Source of the DNA: Daldinia sp. FL1419
Taxonomy: Eukaryota; Ascomycota; Sordariomycetes; Xylariales; Hypoxylaceae
NCBI GenBank assembly: GCA_025201765.1
Contig: MU623747.1
Location: 1 to 11,895, forward strand
DNA length: 11,895 bases
Reading direction: 5' to 3'
Of this stretch, positions 1 through 8,298 are shown one piece after another. The notes under the pieces are model-generated. The model had not been told where the DNA came from. It did no database searches and saw nothing but the letters and a program-made list of their open reading frames with translations. Made by a program: the position numbers and the translations under genes. How positions within the stretch are numbered: the stretch's first letter is position 1; each line of letters begins with the position of its first letter.

Positions 1-309
1 AAATCCTTATTTTTTATTTATTAATAAATTATCTTTAATTATTTTTATATATCTTTAATAATATTTGATTAATAAAATACACTTAATTCCAAAATATTTT
101 AAATTATTAATATTAACCTTAATAATTGTCAATTTATAATGTTATAATATTATTTATTTTATTAAAATATTAATTTATTATTTTTTAAAATATAAATTTA
201 TATTATTTTATAAAGAAATTATTAGTTAATTTAATATATATAAGAATGAAAAGAAGATTATTGAAAAAAGTTAATTTTAATATATTTAAATGTTTAAGAT
301 TATAATCTT
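1..309. other. AT-only tract, no gene
   Basis: This stretch is almost pure A and T with scattered stops in all frames. I see no open frame, RNA gene or clear repeat unit. It looks like fully degraded repeat sequence at the edge of the window. Confidence 0.6.
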
Positions 310-480
310 AATTAATATTGAACTGGTGTAGAGCGATTAGGTCATAGATATTACCCTGTAGAGACCCTATCTCTTCCTTAGAGCTAGACCCTCTAAGGCT
401 CCACAGCTCTTTTGGACATAAATATGCCTTCAAAAGTTGTCTTTCTTGTTTGATCATTAGAGATTCATTAGGTTCTATAA
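310..480. other. Less-mutated island with hairpins, possible LINE 3' end
   Basis: Base composition is clearly more balanced here than on either side. A perfect 8-bp stem (CCTTAGAG at 376-383, CTCTAAGG at 391-398, 7-nt loop) sits in the middle. AGAGCGAT (330-337) is followed by GACCCTAT (363-370). The same two 8-mers occur in the same order, one base further apart, at 10555-10562 and 10589-10596, just after a short acidic reading frame. I infer the two places are diverged copies of one repeat, possibly the 3' untranslated end of a LINE. No tRNA fold or coding frame was found. Confidence 0.35.
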
Positions 481-630
481 TTCAGTTCCTTTATAAAATC
501 TTTATTCAAAAATATATAATTTTAATTTCCTTTTTAAAAATATTTTTTTATAATGTACTACCATTGATAAGCAATTATTTATATTAATTTCTTTTATTTA
601 ATTAATTTATTCCCTTCTTTAAGATATAAT

Positions 631-699
631 TAACTACCTTATATCCTTTAACTTATATAGCTTCTGGCTTATTATGGGTTAGTTGAAGTATAAGGTATA
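631..699. repeat. Imperfect hairpin with 9-bp core
   Basis: TACCTTATA near 633-641 is the reverse complement of TATAAGGTA near 690-698. The arms extend imperfectly inward (TTTAACTTA against AGTTGAAG), giving a stem of roughly 20 bases around a loop of about 25. The flanks are AT-only. Its role is unknown; it may be a structured remnant of a transposon untranslated region. Confidence 0.5.
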
Positions 700-704
700 T
701 CCTG

Positions 705-725
705 CAGGAGCTATTAGAGCTCCTG
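705..725. repeat. Perfect 8-bp hairpin
   Basis: CAGGAGCT (705-712), loop ATTAG, then AGCTCCTG (718-725): a perfect GC-containing stem in AT-only surroundings. It overlaps the palindrome CCTGCAGG (701-708). No T-run follows directly and the genome looks eukaryotic, so I do not call it a terminator. Confidence 0.65.
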
Positions 726-1978
726 TTCAATATTTATATAAAATAAAATTATCATATTATATAATTTTATAAGAAAAAAAAAAGTTGTTAATGTAAAAAT
801 ATTGATTATATGATTATGATGATATAAACTTATTTTAATTTTATATTTAATTTTATATATTTTAATATCCAATTAAAATATATTCTTTTTTAAAATAATT
901 ACTTTTGATTGAATTTATTTGAATACCTTTATTTTACTATTGTATACAATGGTATCTTATCCATCCAACATTAAATCTTATAATATATTATTAAAATTAT
1001 TTAATTTTATATTTATTTTTAAATTTATAATTATTAATTATAAATTTTAAAATTAAATATATTAATATAGATTGGTTAGTTTAATATTGCAGTTTTTAAA
1101 TTGAAAAGGTTTTGATTTTGTAATTATATATATTTAGTTTTTTTATATTATAAATTTCAAAAACCTTTTTTATTATTAGAAATTAATATTAATTATTATA
1201 TATTGTTGAAATTGTTTTATATGATAGTATTTAGTATAAATAAATTAGAGAAGCTTATAAAAAAACATTTTTATAATATATTAATTTATAATATTATATA
1301 ATTTAATTATAATGGAATATATAAGATTATTTTATATATTTTTATATGGGATATAAATATTTTAATTAAAAAAATGCAATATTATTTGTTAATTTTATTA
1401 ATATATTTATTTAATTTTTATCATATGAGTTTATAAGTTGTAAATATAATTAAAAAGAAATTTGGTTATAAATAAAATTAAAAAATTTAATGTAATAGTA
1501 GATTTATGAGTAAGGTAAGGCTAATATAAATATAAGGTTAATTAATTAAAAAAAGGTTGACAAGGTTAGGATAAAGGTAAATTAAGGTTGGTTAAGTAGG
1601 ATAAATATGGCTGGGTATATCTACGTCTTTCTTATTTCATTAGTTACGCCATAAATCCAATTAATCAATTAATTCCTAAAGAATTTAACAAAAAAGACCC
1701 GTAATTTTTGGATGTTTTCAATTGTTATATAATAGCTTCCAATAAAGAATATATATAATATATCTTAAAAAATCATAAATTTAATTAGGTTTTAAATAAT
1801 ATTAATTATAAATATTTTTAAATAAATTTTGAATTAATATAATAAATTAAAATGGTTTTAAATTTTGATGTGCCTTATGCATATGCCTGTAGCTTCCCTA
1901 TGGTGTACAGCTTTTTCAATTGAATAAAAGTTTATATTAGTAAATTTAAATTGTTTAATTAGGGTATTAAATAGGAAC
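726..1978. other. AT-rich tract, no gene
   Basis: No supported gene. There is a 12-bp palindrome ATTGTATACAAT (about 940-951). A loose inverted pair lies near 1103-1115 and 1157-1170 (AAAAGGTTTTGA against TCAAAAACCTTTT). Around 1500-1620 the plus strand is rich in AAGG-type words (AAGGTAAGG, AAGGTTA, AAGGTTGG), which could be a decayed simple repeat. A slightly more GC-rich patch occurs at 1860-1915. None of these gives a readable protein. Confidence 0.5.
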
Positions 1979-2080
1979 TTTAATTGAATAAGAGTTTTAA
2001 TTGAATAGGTGTTTTAATTGAATAAGTATTTTAATTTAATAAAAGCTTGAATTTAATAAGAATTTTAATAATTAAATAAA
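1979..2080. repeat. 17-bp minisatellite, about six units
   Basis: The unit is approximately TTTAATTGAATAAGAGT. Unit starts fall at about 1980, 1997, 2014, 2031, 2048 and 2065, a strict 17-base spacing. The first three units are nearly identical, the fourth differs at a couple of positions and the last two have drifted. This is a tandem array with no coding frame. Confidence 0.75.
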
Positions 2081-2084
2081 AAAT

Positions 2085-2900
2085 AATTATATTTTAAAGA
2101 AGATAAATATTAAAATAATTAAATAAAAGGTTAATAAAAGTAATTGTTAATAATAATAACTAATATTTAAAAGGTAGAATAAATAATATATTTAATAAAA
2201 AAAATTATAAATTATAATAAGAAATTATATGAAAAGTAATGTTTAAAAAGTTTAATTTATTTAAATAAGAATAAATATTTGGGGGCTTATATATTAAATA
2301 GGAGTTTTAATTTAAAGTTAATATTATTAAATAGAAATTTTAATAAAAAGAAATTATAAATTATTATAAGAAGTTATATAAAAGGTGGTGGTTAAATAGA
2401 TTAATTTGATTAAATAAGGATTAATTTTTAAAAACTTATATATATATTTAGAAAAAGTTTATAGAAATTTTTGGAGGGGTTATTCTTAAAAACTATTAGG
2501 TTCTAATGAAATAAAAGATATAAAATAATTATATCTTAAAAAATATATTAAAATGATTAAATAGAAAAATTAATAAAAATAATTATTCAATAATGGTAAC
2601 ACTTTTTTAGGAGGGTATATTTAATAAAAAGATTAAAAAAATATATATATTTATATAAAGTTTTATAAAAAATTTAAAGATTTTATACTTAAGAATTTAA
2701 TTTGATTAAATAGAAAACCATTTTTTGAGGATTTATTTATATCTAAAAAGCTTATGGAAACTTTGGAAGGTTTGGTTCTATAGAAGTTAAAAAAGTTTTG
2801 TAAAATAACTTTAATTATATAAATATAATATTTTGGTTTATTATAATAGAAAATTTAATTTAATTAAATAATAATTAATTTTTAAAGGTTAATATATTAA
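2085..2900. repeat. Degenerate longer-period direct repeats
   Basis: Several stretches recur. About 2205-2280 resembles 2347-2420 (both begin around ATTATAAATTAT.ATAAGAA.TTATAT and are followed by similar TTAATTT.ATTAAATAAG blocks). About 2085-2205 resembles 2520-2640, roughly 435-440 bases away (both contain ATTAAAAT.ATTAAATA followed by TTAATAAAA). Words of the form TTTTTGGAGG or TTTGGGGGC recur through the block, as does TTAAATAGAAA. I read this as an old tandem or higher-order repeat blurred by mutation. Unit length and copy number need a self-alignment. Confidence 0.45.
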
Positions 2901-2917
2901 ATGAAAATTTTAATAAT

Positions 2918-2946
2918 TATTATTTATTTATTATTACTCCGATTTA
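2918..2946 (-). mobile_element. SINE-like copy A, 3' tail segment
   Basis: This is the tail end of a short non-LTR element lying on the minus strand. On the plus strand it reads as TTTATTTATTATTA followed by CTCCGATTTA, matching the tails of the copies at 6149-6353, 8299-8507 and 10071-10277. The match stops abruptly at 2946, where the terminal repeat of a TA-duplicating transposon begins. The element resumes at 4821-4842 and 5102-5255. The joined pieces are about 201 bases, close to the other copies. Confidence 0.85.
2945..2946. repeat. TA target duplication, left of large transposon
   Basis: TA flanks the first base of the element at 2947 and recurs at 4821-4822 beyond its last base. Comparison with the uninterrupted SINE copy at 8299-8507 shows a single TA at this place, so it is a true target duplication. 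Confidence 0.85.
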
Positions 2947-2978
2947 CAAAGATCCGGGCCAAAAATCTTACATATGCC
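2947..2978. repeat. Left terminal inverted repeat
   Basis: This 32-bp arm pairs with 4789-4820, and all mismatches are transitions. The core GGGCCAAAAATCTT is identical in the two arms of this element and nearly so in the miniature copy at 4843-5101. Confidence 0.85.
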
Positions 2979-3142
2979 TAAACCCCTATAACAATATAAA
3001 TAAAATATTATACACTATGCCATTTTTTTCTAAATAAAAAATATAAAATATAATTGTAATAATAAAAAATATTCCATACAAATTATAGTAGTAATAATTC
3101 TACAAGTACTAAATTAAATTTCATAAAATATTATCAAAAAAA

Positions 3143-4642
3143 TTAAATTATATTATTGTCAACCTCATCATCAATATTTTTAATATCGAATTCTACCTAT
3201 ATCCCCTCTCCTAAATCCATAATAGTATTTAATACATACTACCCGTATCTCGAAAAAATATCCCCCACCTCTAATTACATTATTTTAAAATTTTTGAATA
3301 ATTCTTGTATAAATTCCTTAAACTTGTCTTTTTTGTTGTTAGGAGGCCAAATTCTTTTAAAATATTTATTACCTCCTTTAAAATATATAATCCAAATAAC
3401 ATTAGCATGTATTTTATCTATATAATGCTGGAGGCTTTTTAATGAAAAAGATTGTCAGGCTTTTTTCTAAACCTTTTTACCCTTATTTTGCCCCTTTAAT
3501 TATATAGCTTTTTAAGTTAATAATTTCAACTGTTATTATAAAAACTTAATAATTAATAAATTGGGTAAATTAGAAAGTCATATAAGGGTTTTTATATTGT
3601 ATTTTTCCTATTTTATTTTGTATTATTTAGAGGAGTGAGCAGAGGTGTTGTTCTTTTGTGTTATAATTTTAAAATTAAGGTATTTCTTTTTTATTTGTAG
3701 CATAAATAATATATATAGAGGTAATAAAATTTCTTTTTGATATCATATCTAATTAATATTATTAGTTTTTTTTATACGCGTTTGTACGCCTTATTTGATT
3801 ATATATTTTTAAATAATTTTTCAACCTTTTTTTCATTTATTTAAAGTTAGTTTTTCCATTTTTTTTTTAGTTTTAATAAGTTCCTAAAAGTACTTAACTT
3901 TAGGTTTATACTTTTTATTATATTCTTATATTATTTTAATATATTTCTTAGTTATCTCTATTATTTATTTTAACTAGCAATAAAATGGATTTTTCTCAAA
4001 ATATGAAAAATACACTTAAAACATAAATTCTATATAACCTTTCTAATAATGTTTAATAATATACCTATCATAAACCTCCTAAACGCACTTCCATACTCGT
4101 TAACGGCCTTGAGAATGGATTATTTTTATTAAGGTTTCATCATTCCATATAATAATTTTAAAATTTTTGATTGTCTAATCTTTTATATATATATAAAAAT
4201 TATATTAAATGAATTTTTAAGTAGATTTTAGGTCCGGTTTTGTAGTAAATTTAACGAAATTAAATAACTTTAATTTTAAAATTTAAAAAATTAATTGTTG
4301 TAATATATCGTCAATATCAAAGCTTTTAATTGCCTTTAAATAATTAGTAATTTAATAAGAAAATCATTTCCTAATTGTATTATTCTTAATAATAATGTTA
4401 ATAACGTTTTAAACCTTTGCTTTAACTTTAGAAAATCTTTTAAAACATTTTTCATCTAAAACATAATTTAATAAAATAAGAGCGTCAATAACATAGCTAT
4501 GTTTTTTGGCTTTTTAAAACAAGCATGTCAAAACTGATGGCAAATAACTAGTTAATTCTTAAATCTTAAGCCTTATTAAACTTTAAGTATATAAAATTAA
4601 AATTTAAATATGAATGTTTAGGTTAACAGATCCTTTAGCTAT
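3143..4642 (-). pseudogene. Dead Tc1/mariner DD34E transposase, full length
   Basis: Family role: nuclear transposase that cuts at the inverted ends and inserts at TA. One frame of 500 codons runs from a likely ATG-to-ATA start (4640-4642) to TAA (3143-3145) without a frameshift but with about 37 internal stops. Landmarks: helix-turn-helix region, residues ~10-60; a basic stretch (KRFSK, ~68-72) where relatives have GRP; first acid in WNDET (Asp 168, codon 4139-4141), still intact; then EFMF, FSYFEKNPF and YQKEILLPL. The second acid, in a QDNA-like motif, reads KNNTSAH (Asp-to-Asn 331, codon 3650-3652). The third reads SNLPNLLIIK (Glu-to-Lys 366, codon 3545-3547). Exactly 34 residues separate the last two, the DD34E spacing. 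KGGN at ~422-425 matches the family's C-terminal GGN. About 74 further codons form a tail I do not recognise. The gene is inactive, killed by substitutions only. Confidence 0.9.
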
Positions 4643-4788
4643 ATTAAAATAATTAAATAAGTAATTTAATTTAAAAAAAATATTAATTTATATAGGATTT
4701 TATATAGTAAATTAAATATAAATTAAGTATAGTTATTTTTTTTTGAATAAAAATTGGGATTTAAGGTTTGTACTGTGATTTTTTGTGG

Positions 4789-4820
4789 GGTATGTGCAAG
4801 ATTTTTGGCCCAAACCTTCG
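4789..4820. repeat. Right terminal inverted repeat of large transposon
   Basis: Partner of 2947-2978. It ends in ACCTTCG, immediately followed by the TA at 4821-4822. It also forms the left arm of the long palindrome 4792-4871. Confidence 0.85.
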
Positions 4821-4871
4821 TACCTAGAATATATTATAGGTACGAAGGTCCAGGCCAAAAGTCTTGTACAT
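4792..4871. repeat. 80-bp palindrome made by two transposon ends
   Basis: Two 35-base arms (4792-4826 and 4837-4871) surround a 10-base centre. They differ at about five positions, all transitions. The outer part of each arm is a terminal inverted repeat of two separate transposons facing each other. The inner TACCTA/TAGGTA and the centre are SINE sequence, itself a small hairpin. The strand could extrude as a cruciform. Confidence 0.9.
4821..4842 (-). mobile_element. SINE-like copy A, 22-bp middle segment
   Basis: The 22 bases between the two transposons, TACCTAGAAT...ATAGGTA, equal the reverse complement of SINE positions 8451-8472. TA at each end (4821-4822, 4841-4842) is the inner half of each target duplication. 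The segment is the SINE's own 3' stem-loop, so the two insertions landed at the two feet of one hairpin. Confidence 0.9.
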
Positions 4872-5101
4872 TTGAGCTTAATAAGGCATATATAAATTTA
4901 AAAGGACTTATATTATATTATTTAAATTATAGTGGCTAATATTGTTATAGATTTAATATTAAACCATTTGGACCTAATAGAGATACCATTATTAAAATCT
5001 TAGCTTCGTGGGTATATAATATAATATAGGTAAAAAACGAAGATAATCGCATACAGTGGTCAAGCTTGGACCATATGTAAGACTTTTGGCCCGGACTTTC
5101 A
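4843..5101. mobile_element. Miniature TA-duplicating transposon (MITE), 259 bp
   Basis: This is a non-autonomous relative of the element at 2947-4820. The left end (CGAAGGTCCAGGCC, from 4843) and the reverse complement of the right end (TGAAAGTCCGGGCC, up to 5101) form terminal inverted repeats of about 29 bp, identical at most positions to those of the large copy. TA duplications lie at 4841-4842 and 5102-5103. The interior has no coding frame and no evident match to the transposase gene. It could have been mobilised in trans by the full-length relative. Its right-end interior (about 5052-5072) resembles that of the large copy only loosely, so simple internal deletion is possible but unproven. 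Confidence 0.85.
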
Positions 5102-5255
5102 TATCTGGTCCATCTTTTGGTATTTGTTCCAGGTAGGAACTGTATTTCAGAAAAAACCTACCCATTATTTATTTAAATAAATTTTATTATTATAATTTTG
5201 ATTTTATTTTATATTTTTATTAAAATTTACCTTTTAATAAAAATAATTAGATTTT
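5102..5255 (-). mobile_element. SINE-like copy A, body and 5' end
   Basis: This continues the SINE after the second insertion: TATCTGGTCCATC, then GGTAGGAACTGTATTTC and AACCTACCC, ending TTAGATTTT at 5255. That is the reverse complement of the AAGGTCTGA start of the copy at 8299. Differences from that copy are nearly all C-to-T or G-to-A. The flank beyond 5255 (ATCCCGAGACTG) is unlike the flanks of the other copies, which supports 5255 as the true 5' boundary. I did not find a target duplication for this copy. Confidence 0.8.
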
Positions 5256-5291
5256 ATCCCGAGACTGCTGGAAATCCTGAGACTGCTGGGA
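5256..5291. repeat. 18-bp tandem duplication in a GC-richer island
   Basis: ATCCCGAGACTGCTGGAA is followed directly by ATCCTGAGACTGCTGGGA; the two differ at three positions. The island extends to about 5320 (GTACGAGAGTTGTGGACC) and is far less AT-rich than its surroundings. It lies at the SINE 5' boundary. Origin unknown. Confidence 0.75.
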
Positions 5292-6022
5292 TGTACGAGA
5301 GTTGTGGACCTGGTAAGTAAGGGATTAAATATAATAAGAATAATTATTAAATATTATTAATGATTTTTTAATAAATTTTTTAAAGGTTTAAAAATTTTGG
5401 AAAAGTTGTAGCAAAATTTTAATAATTAATTTCTAGAATTACGTTAGAAAGGTATAACCATATTCTTTATGCAATTCTTTATTTTTAATAAGTAAATTAT
5501 TTTTATAATATATAATTATATTGGGATTATAATTTTAATATAATATAATATTAAAATATTACATTAAATTTAAAATATTATAATAATTTTTAATAAGAAG
5601 ATTAAAATATTTAAAAAAGATTAATAATGGGATAAAATTAAAAAAATAATAGAATATTTATGGATATATAAGCTTTTTTTTATTTAATATAATATATATA
5701 TAAAAATGAAATGGATTTTTTGAAATAATATTAGATTGTAAATGTAATGGATATAATAATATTATATTATAATATTATAAAATATAAATAAAGTATATAA
5801 AAAGGATTAAGGTTAGTTGGGAAAGGTTATAGGTTGGTAGTACTATTTTAAATTATTTTGGAAAATAAATATAATATTATAATATTAAAAAGAAAATTGT
5901 AAAAATAAAAATAAATAATAATTTTTTATAGAGATATAAAATTATTCATATATATTTATACTTTATATAAATTATATATACCTTAACCTTTCCCCAGAAC
6001 AACTTCTTTATAATGCAATAAT
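5292..6022. other. AT-rich tract, no gene
   Basis: No supported gene or RNA. Two patches, about 5810-5840 (GTTAGTTGGGAAAGGTTA) and 5980-6010 (TAACCTTTCCCCAGAACAAC), look like weak inverted copies of each other. Otherwise the stretch is A/T filler with many stops. Confidence 0.5.
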
Positions 6023-6161
6023 ATTTTTATTATTTATAAAAAAAAAAATAAAACTATTTTAGACCTTATTATTGCCCCATACCCAAACCACTACTATATT
6101 ATTTTATAAAGTTTAAATATTATAATATATAAAATATTTTTCTATATTAAAATTTAATTAT
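6023..6161. repeat. Left arm of large imperfect inverted repeat
   Basis: The reverse complement of this arm aligns with 6350-6490. Over about 115 clearly aligned bases I count 20 differences, all transitions. Conserved landmarks are ATATAGAAAAATATTTTATA and AATAAGGTC. The inner end overlaps the first 13 bases of SINE copy B. Part of the arm (TTAATATAGAAAAATATTTT and the following TTATAATAT) also flanks SINE copy D at 10276-10310. Confidence 0.85.
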
Positions 6162-6353
6162 TTTTATTAAAAGGTAAATTCCAATAAGAATATAAAGTAA
6201 AATTAAAATTATAATAATATAATTTATTTAGATAGGTAGTGGGTAGGTTTTTTCTGGAATATGGTTTTTACTTAGAATAAATACCAAAAGATGGACTAGA
6301 TACCTGTAATATATTCTAGGTAAATTGGGGTAGTAATAAATAATAATAAATAA
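6149..6353 (+). mobile_element. SINE-like copy B, RIP-mutated
   Basis: This aligns along its whole length with the copy at 8299-8507. Differences are nearly all C-to-T or G-to-A: GGTCTGATCATTTC there is AATTTAATTATTTT here, while GATAGG...GGGTAGGTTTT is kept. The tail is (TAA)n rather than (TAAA)n. It lies at the centre of the inverted repeat 6023-6490, so its flanks are mirror images and no ordinary target duplication is visible. Confidence 0.85.
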
Positions 6354-6490
6354 TTAGATTTTAATATAGAAAAATATTTTATATATTATAATATCTAAAC
6401 TTTATGAAATAATGTGGCGGTAGCTTAAGTATAAAATAACAATAAGGTCCAAAATAACTTTATTATTTTTTTTAATAAATAATAAAAATA
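6350..6490. repeat. Right arm of large imperfect inverted repeat
   Basis: Mirror partner of 6023-6161. It begins ATAATTAGATTTT, which is also what the first bases of the SINE look like in reverse complement. The arm may therefore be the 5' stub of a second, inverted SINE plus its flank. It is less mutated than the left arm in places (GTGGCGGTAGC). Confidence 0.8.
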
Positions 6491-6759
6491 GATTTATTAA
6501 TAAATCATTCGACTTTTGAAAGAAATTAGGATTGGAGGAACTTTTTAATTTTTTGATTGTCTTTTTACAAAACCTTTATAAAAAACTATATAATTTAATT
6601 TATTAAAAATTTAATATTGTAATAAATAATAGAGAAGTATTATATTATGTACATAATAACAACACCATTAGGAAGAAATAAAAGGGATGATATATAAATG
6701 GTAGATAATTAGGTCCGCAGCCTAAACAAACCTGCCCCAAAGATCATCATTATAAAAAA
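6491..6759. other. AT-rich tract with small GC patch
   Basis: No supported gene. The palindrome TTATGTACATAA lies at about 6645-6656. A short GC-richer patch sits at about 6712-6750 (GGTCCGCAGCC, CCTGCCCC). Its minus strand is open for only a dozen codons, and I do not recognise it. Confidence 0.45.
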
Positions 6760-8282
6760 AAGGAAAAATAAAATAAAAATAAAAATTAAATTTAATAAAA
6801 TAAATATAATTATAATATTAATTAATAAATTAATAAAAATAATTAAATTTGAAATTAATAATTTAATAAAAGAAATAAAAGTAAAAATTAAAAAAATAAT
6901 AAATATATAAAAAATATATATTAATATTATAATATTTATAAAATAAAAATAATAAAAAAATAATATTTTTAAATTAAATAAAATAAAGGAATTAATTAAA
7001 AAAATAATAAATAAAAAATTAAAATTAATAAATAATATTAAGAAGTTATAAAAATAATTTTAAATTGTGGTTATTAGAGGTACAATTAAACCTTAAATTC
7101 CTACCATTATAGTACCAACTTATTTCTAATGTAAAATCACAGTTAAAATAATAATAAAATTATAAGAAATATTAAAGAAAAATCTTAAAGAAATTATACA
7201 AACCATTAATAATATAATTAATAAAAATAAGGTTATAATAATATATTAATTTTATAATAATAATATTATAATAATATTTTAATTTAAAATTAAATAATAT
7301 AAAAAAAATTAAAATTAAATTAAAAAGGTATTTAATTAAAAAATAATTAAAATAAATAAGATTTTTATAATAATAATTAAAAATTTAAAAATAATTCAAA
7401 TTAAAAAATATTTATATTAATTTATAAAATTTAATAAAAATCTTTTTAAAAGAAAATAAAATTAAAATTTTTAAAATTAACCTTATATTTAAAAAATATT
7501 TAAAAATTAAATTTATTACCTTAATTATAAAAATTAATAAATTATTATAAAAAATTAAATTTCACTTTTATAAATCATTTATAAAAAATGTAAAAATAAT
7601 ATAATATTTTAAATATTATTATTTTAAATATATTATAAAATATTATAAAAAATAATTTAAATATAATAAATACATAGATCTTACCTATAAAAGGGGTAAT
7701 TTAATATATAAAATATTAAAAAAATATTGGAATTATAATAGAATATATAAGATATAAAATTTAAAATATTTAAAAATAATTGAATAAAAAAATGTAATAA
7801 AAGAAGTATATATATATAAATTAAAATAATTTAAGGAAAAGAATAGCATTAATTATATTCTTAATATATATAATATTATATATAATGGCTTTATATTAAT
7901 AATTTTAAGGAAGATAAGAAGCCATACCTTTAATAAAGAAAAAATACAAAATTCCTAAAACAAAAATATTTTAGGTTTTTCTAAAATAACCATTGCAATA
8001 AATAACGTTCCCAAATTAGAAATAAAGATAAAAAGTAAACCTTATATAAAAACTTATTTAAAAATAAAATTTAATAATAATATTCCTTTAATTTAAAATT
8101 TCTTTTATTAGGAAAACCCTATTATAATAACAATTTCTAATTAAAATTACCTTAAAAAAATAATAAATCTTTTAAAAATATTATATAAATTATATATAAA
8201 ATTATATAATTATTATAATATATTAAAATATAAAAGAAAATTATTAAATTATATTTTAAATTTTTAAAAATAAAAGAATATT
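6760..8282 (+). other. A-rich, G-poor tract, probably degraded LINE
   Basis: The plus strand is strongly A-over-T and nearly lacks G. The same bias continues to about 10056, where a plus-strand LINE reverse transcriptase remnant can be read. I infer, with low confidence, that this stretch is an upstream part of the same or a similar element. Around 7900-8170 a better-preserved patch has fairly open plus-strand frames (for example ITIAINNVPKLEIK), but I cannot assign a domain. I find no endonuclease or gag motif. Confidence 0.3.
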
Positions 8283-8298
8283 AAATATTATAACCATT
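8283..8298. repeat. Target site duplication, left
   Basis: AAATATTATAACCATT is repeated without change at 8508-8523 on the other side of SINE copy C. A 16-bp perfect duplication is typical of LINE-type target-primed insertion. Confidence 0.9.

Larger units (their letters stand above)
2947..4820 (-). mobile_element. Tc1/mariner-type DNA transposon, 1,874 bp, RIP-mutated
   Basis: The element is bounded by terminal inverted repeats of about 32 bp (2947-2978 and 4789-4820) and a TA target duplication. The arms begin CAAAGATCCGGGCC on the left and, read from the right end, CGAAGGTTTGGGCC; they differ by about seven transitions and no transversions. It sits inside SINE copy A. Its ends are fixed by the empty-site comparison with the SINE copy at 8299-8507. 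It holds one dead transposase on the minus strand (4642 to 3143), leaving short non-coding flanks of under 200 bases, as expected for a complete autonomous element. The terminal sequence does not begin with the CAGT common in Tc1 relatives. Confidence 0.9.

Noticed and set aside
310..400. Possible tRNA or Pol III gene in the GC-richer island
   Set aside because: No B box, no cloverleaf and no acceptor-stem pairing could be found.
705..725. Rho-independent terminator
   Set aside because: The stem is not followed directly by a T-run, and the context is a eukaryotic repeat block.
1979..2080. CRISPR-like spaced repeat
   Set aside because: Units are 17 bases and directly adjacent, with no spacers; this is a minisatellite.
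3156..3425. 89-codon plus-strand open frame
   Set aside because: It lies antisense to the transposase C-terminus, whose minus-strand frame matches family motifs (KGGN and upstream). The plus frame is open only because that part is less mutated.
4754..4939. 61-codon plus-strand open frame
   Set aside because: It crosses the end of one transposon, 22 bp of SINE and the start of a second transposon, so it is an accident of nested insertion.
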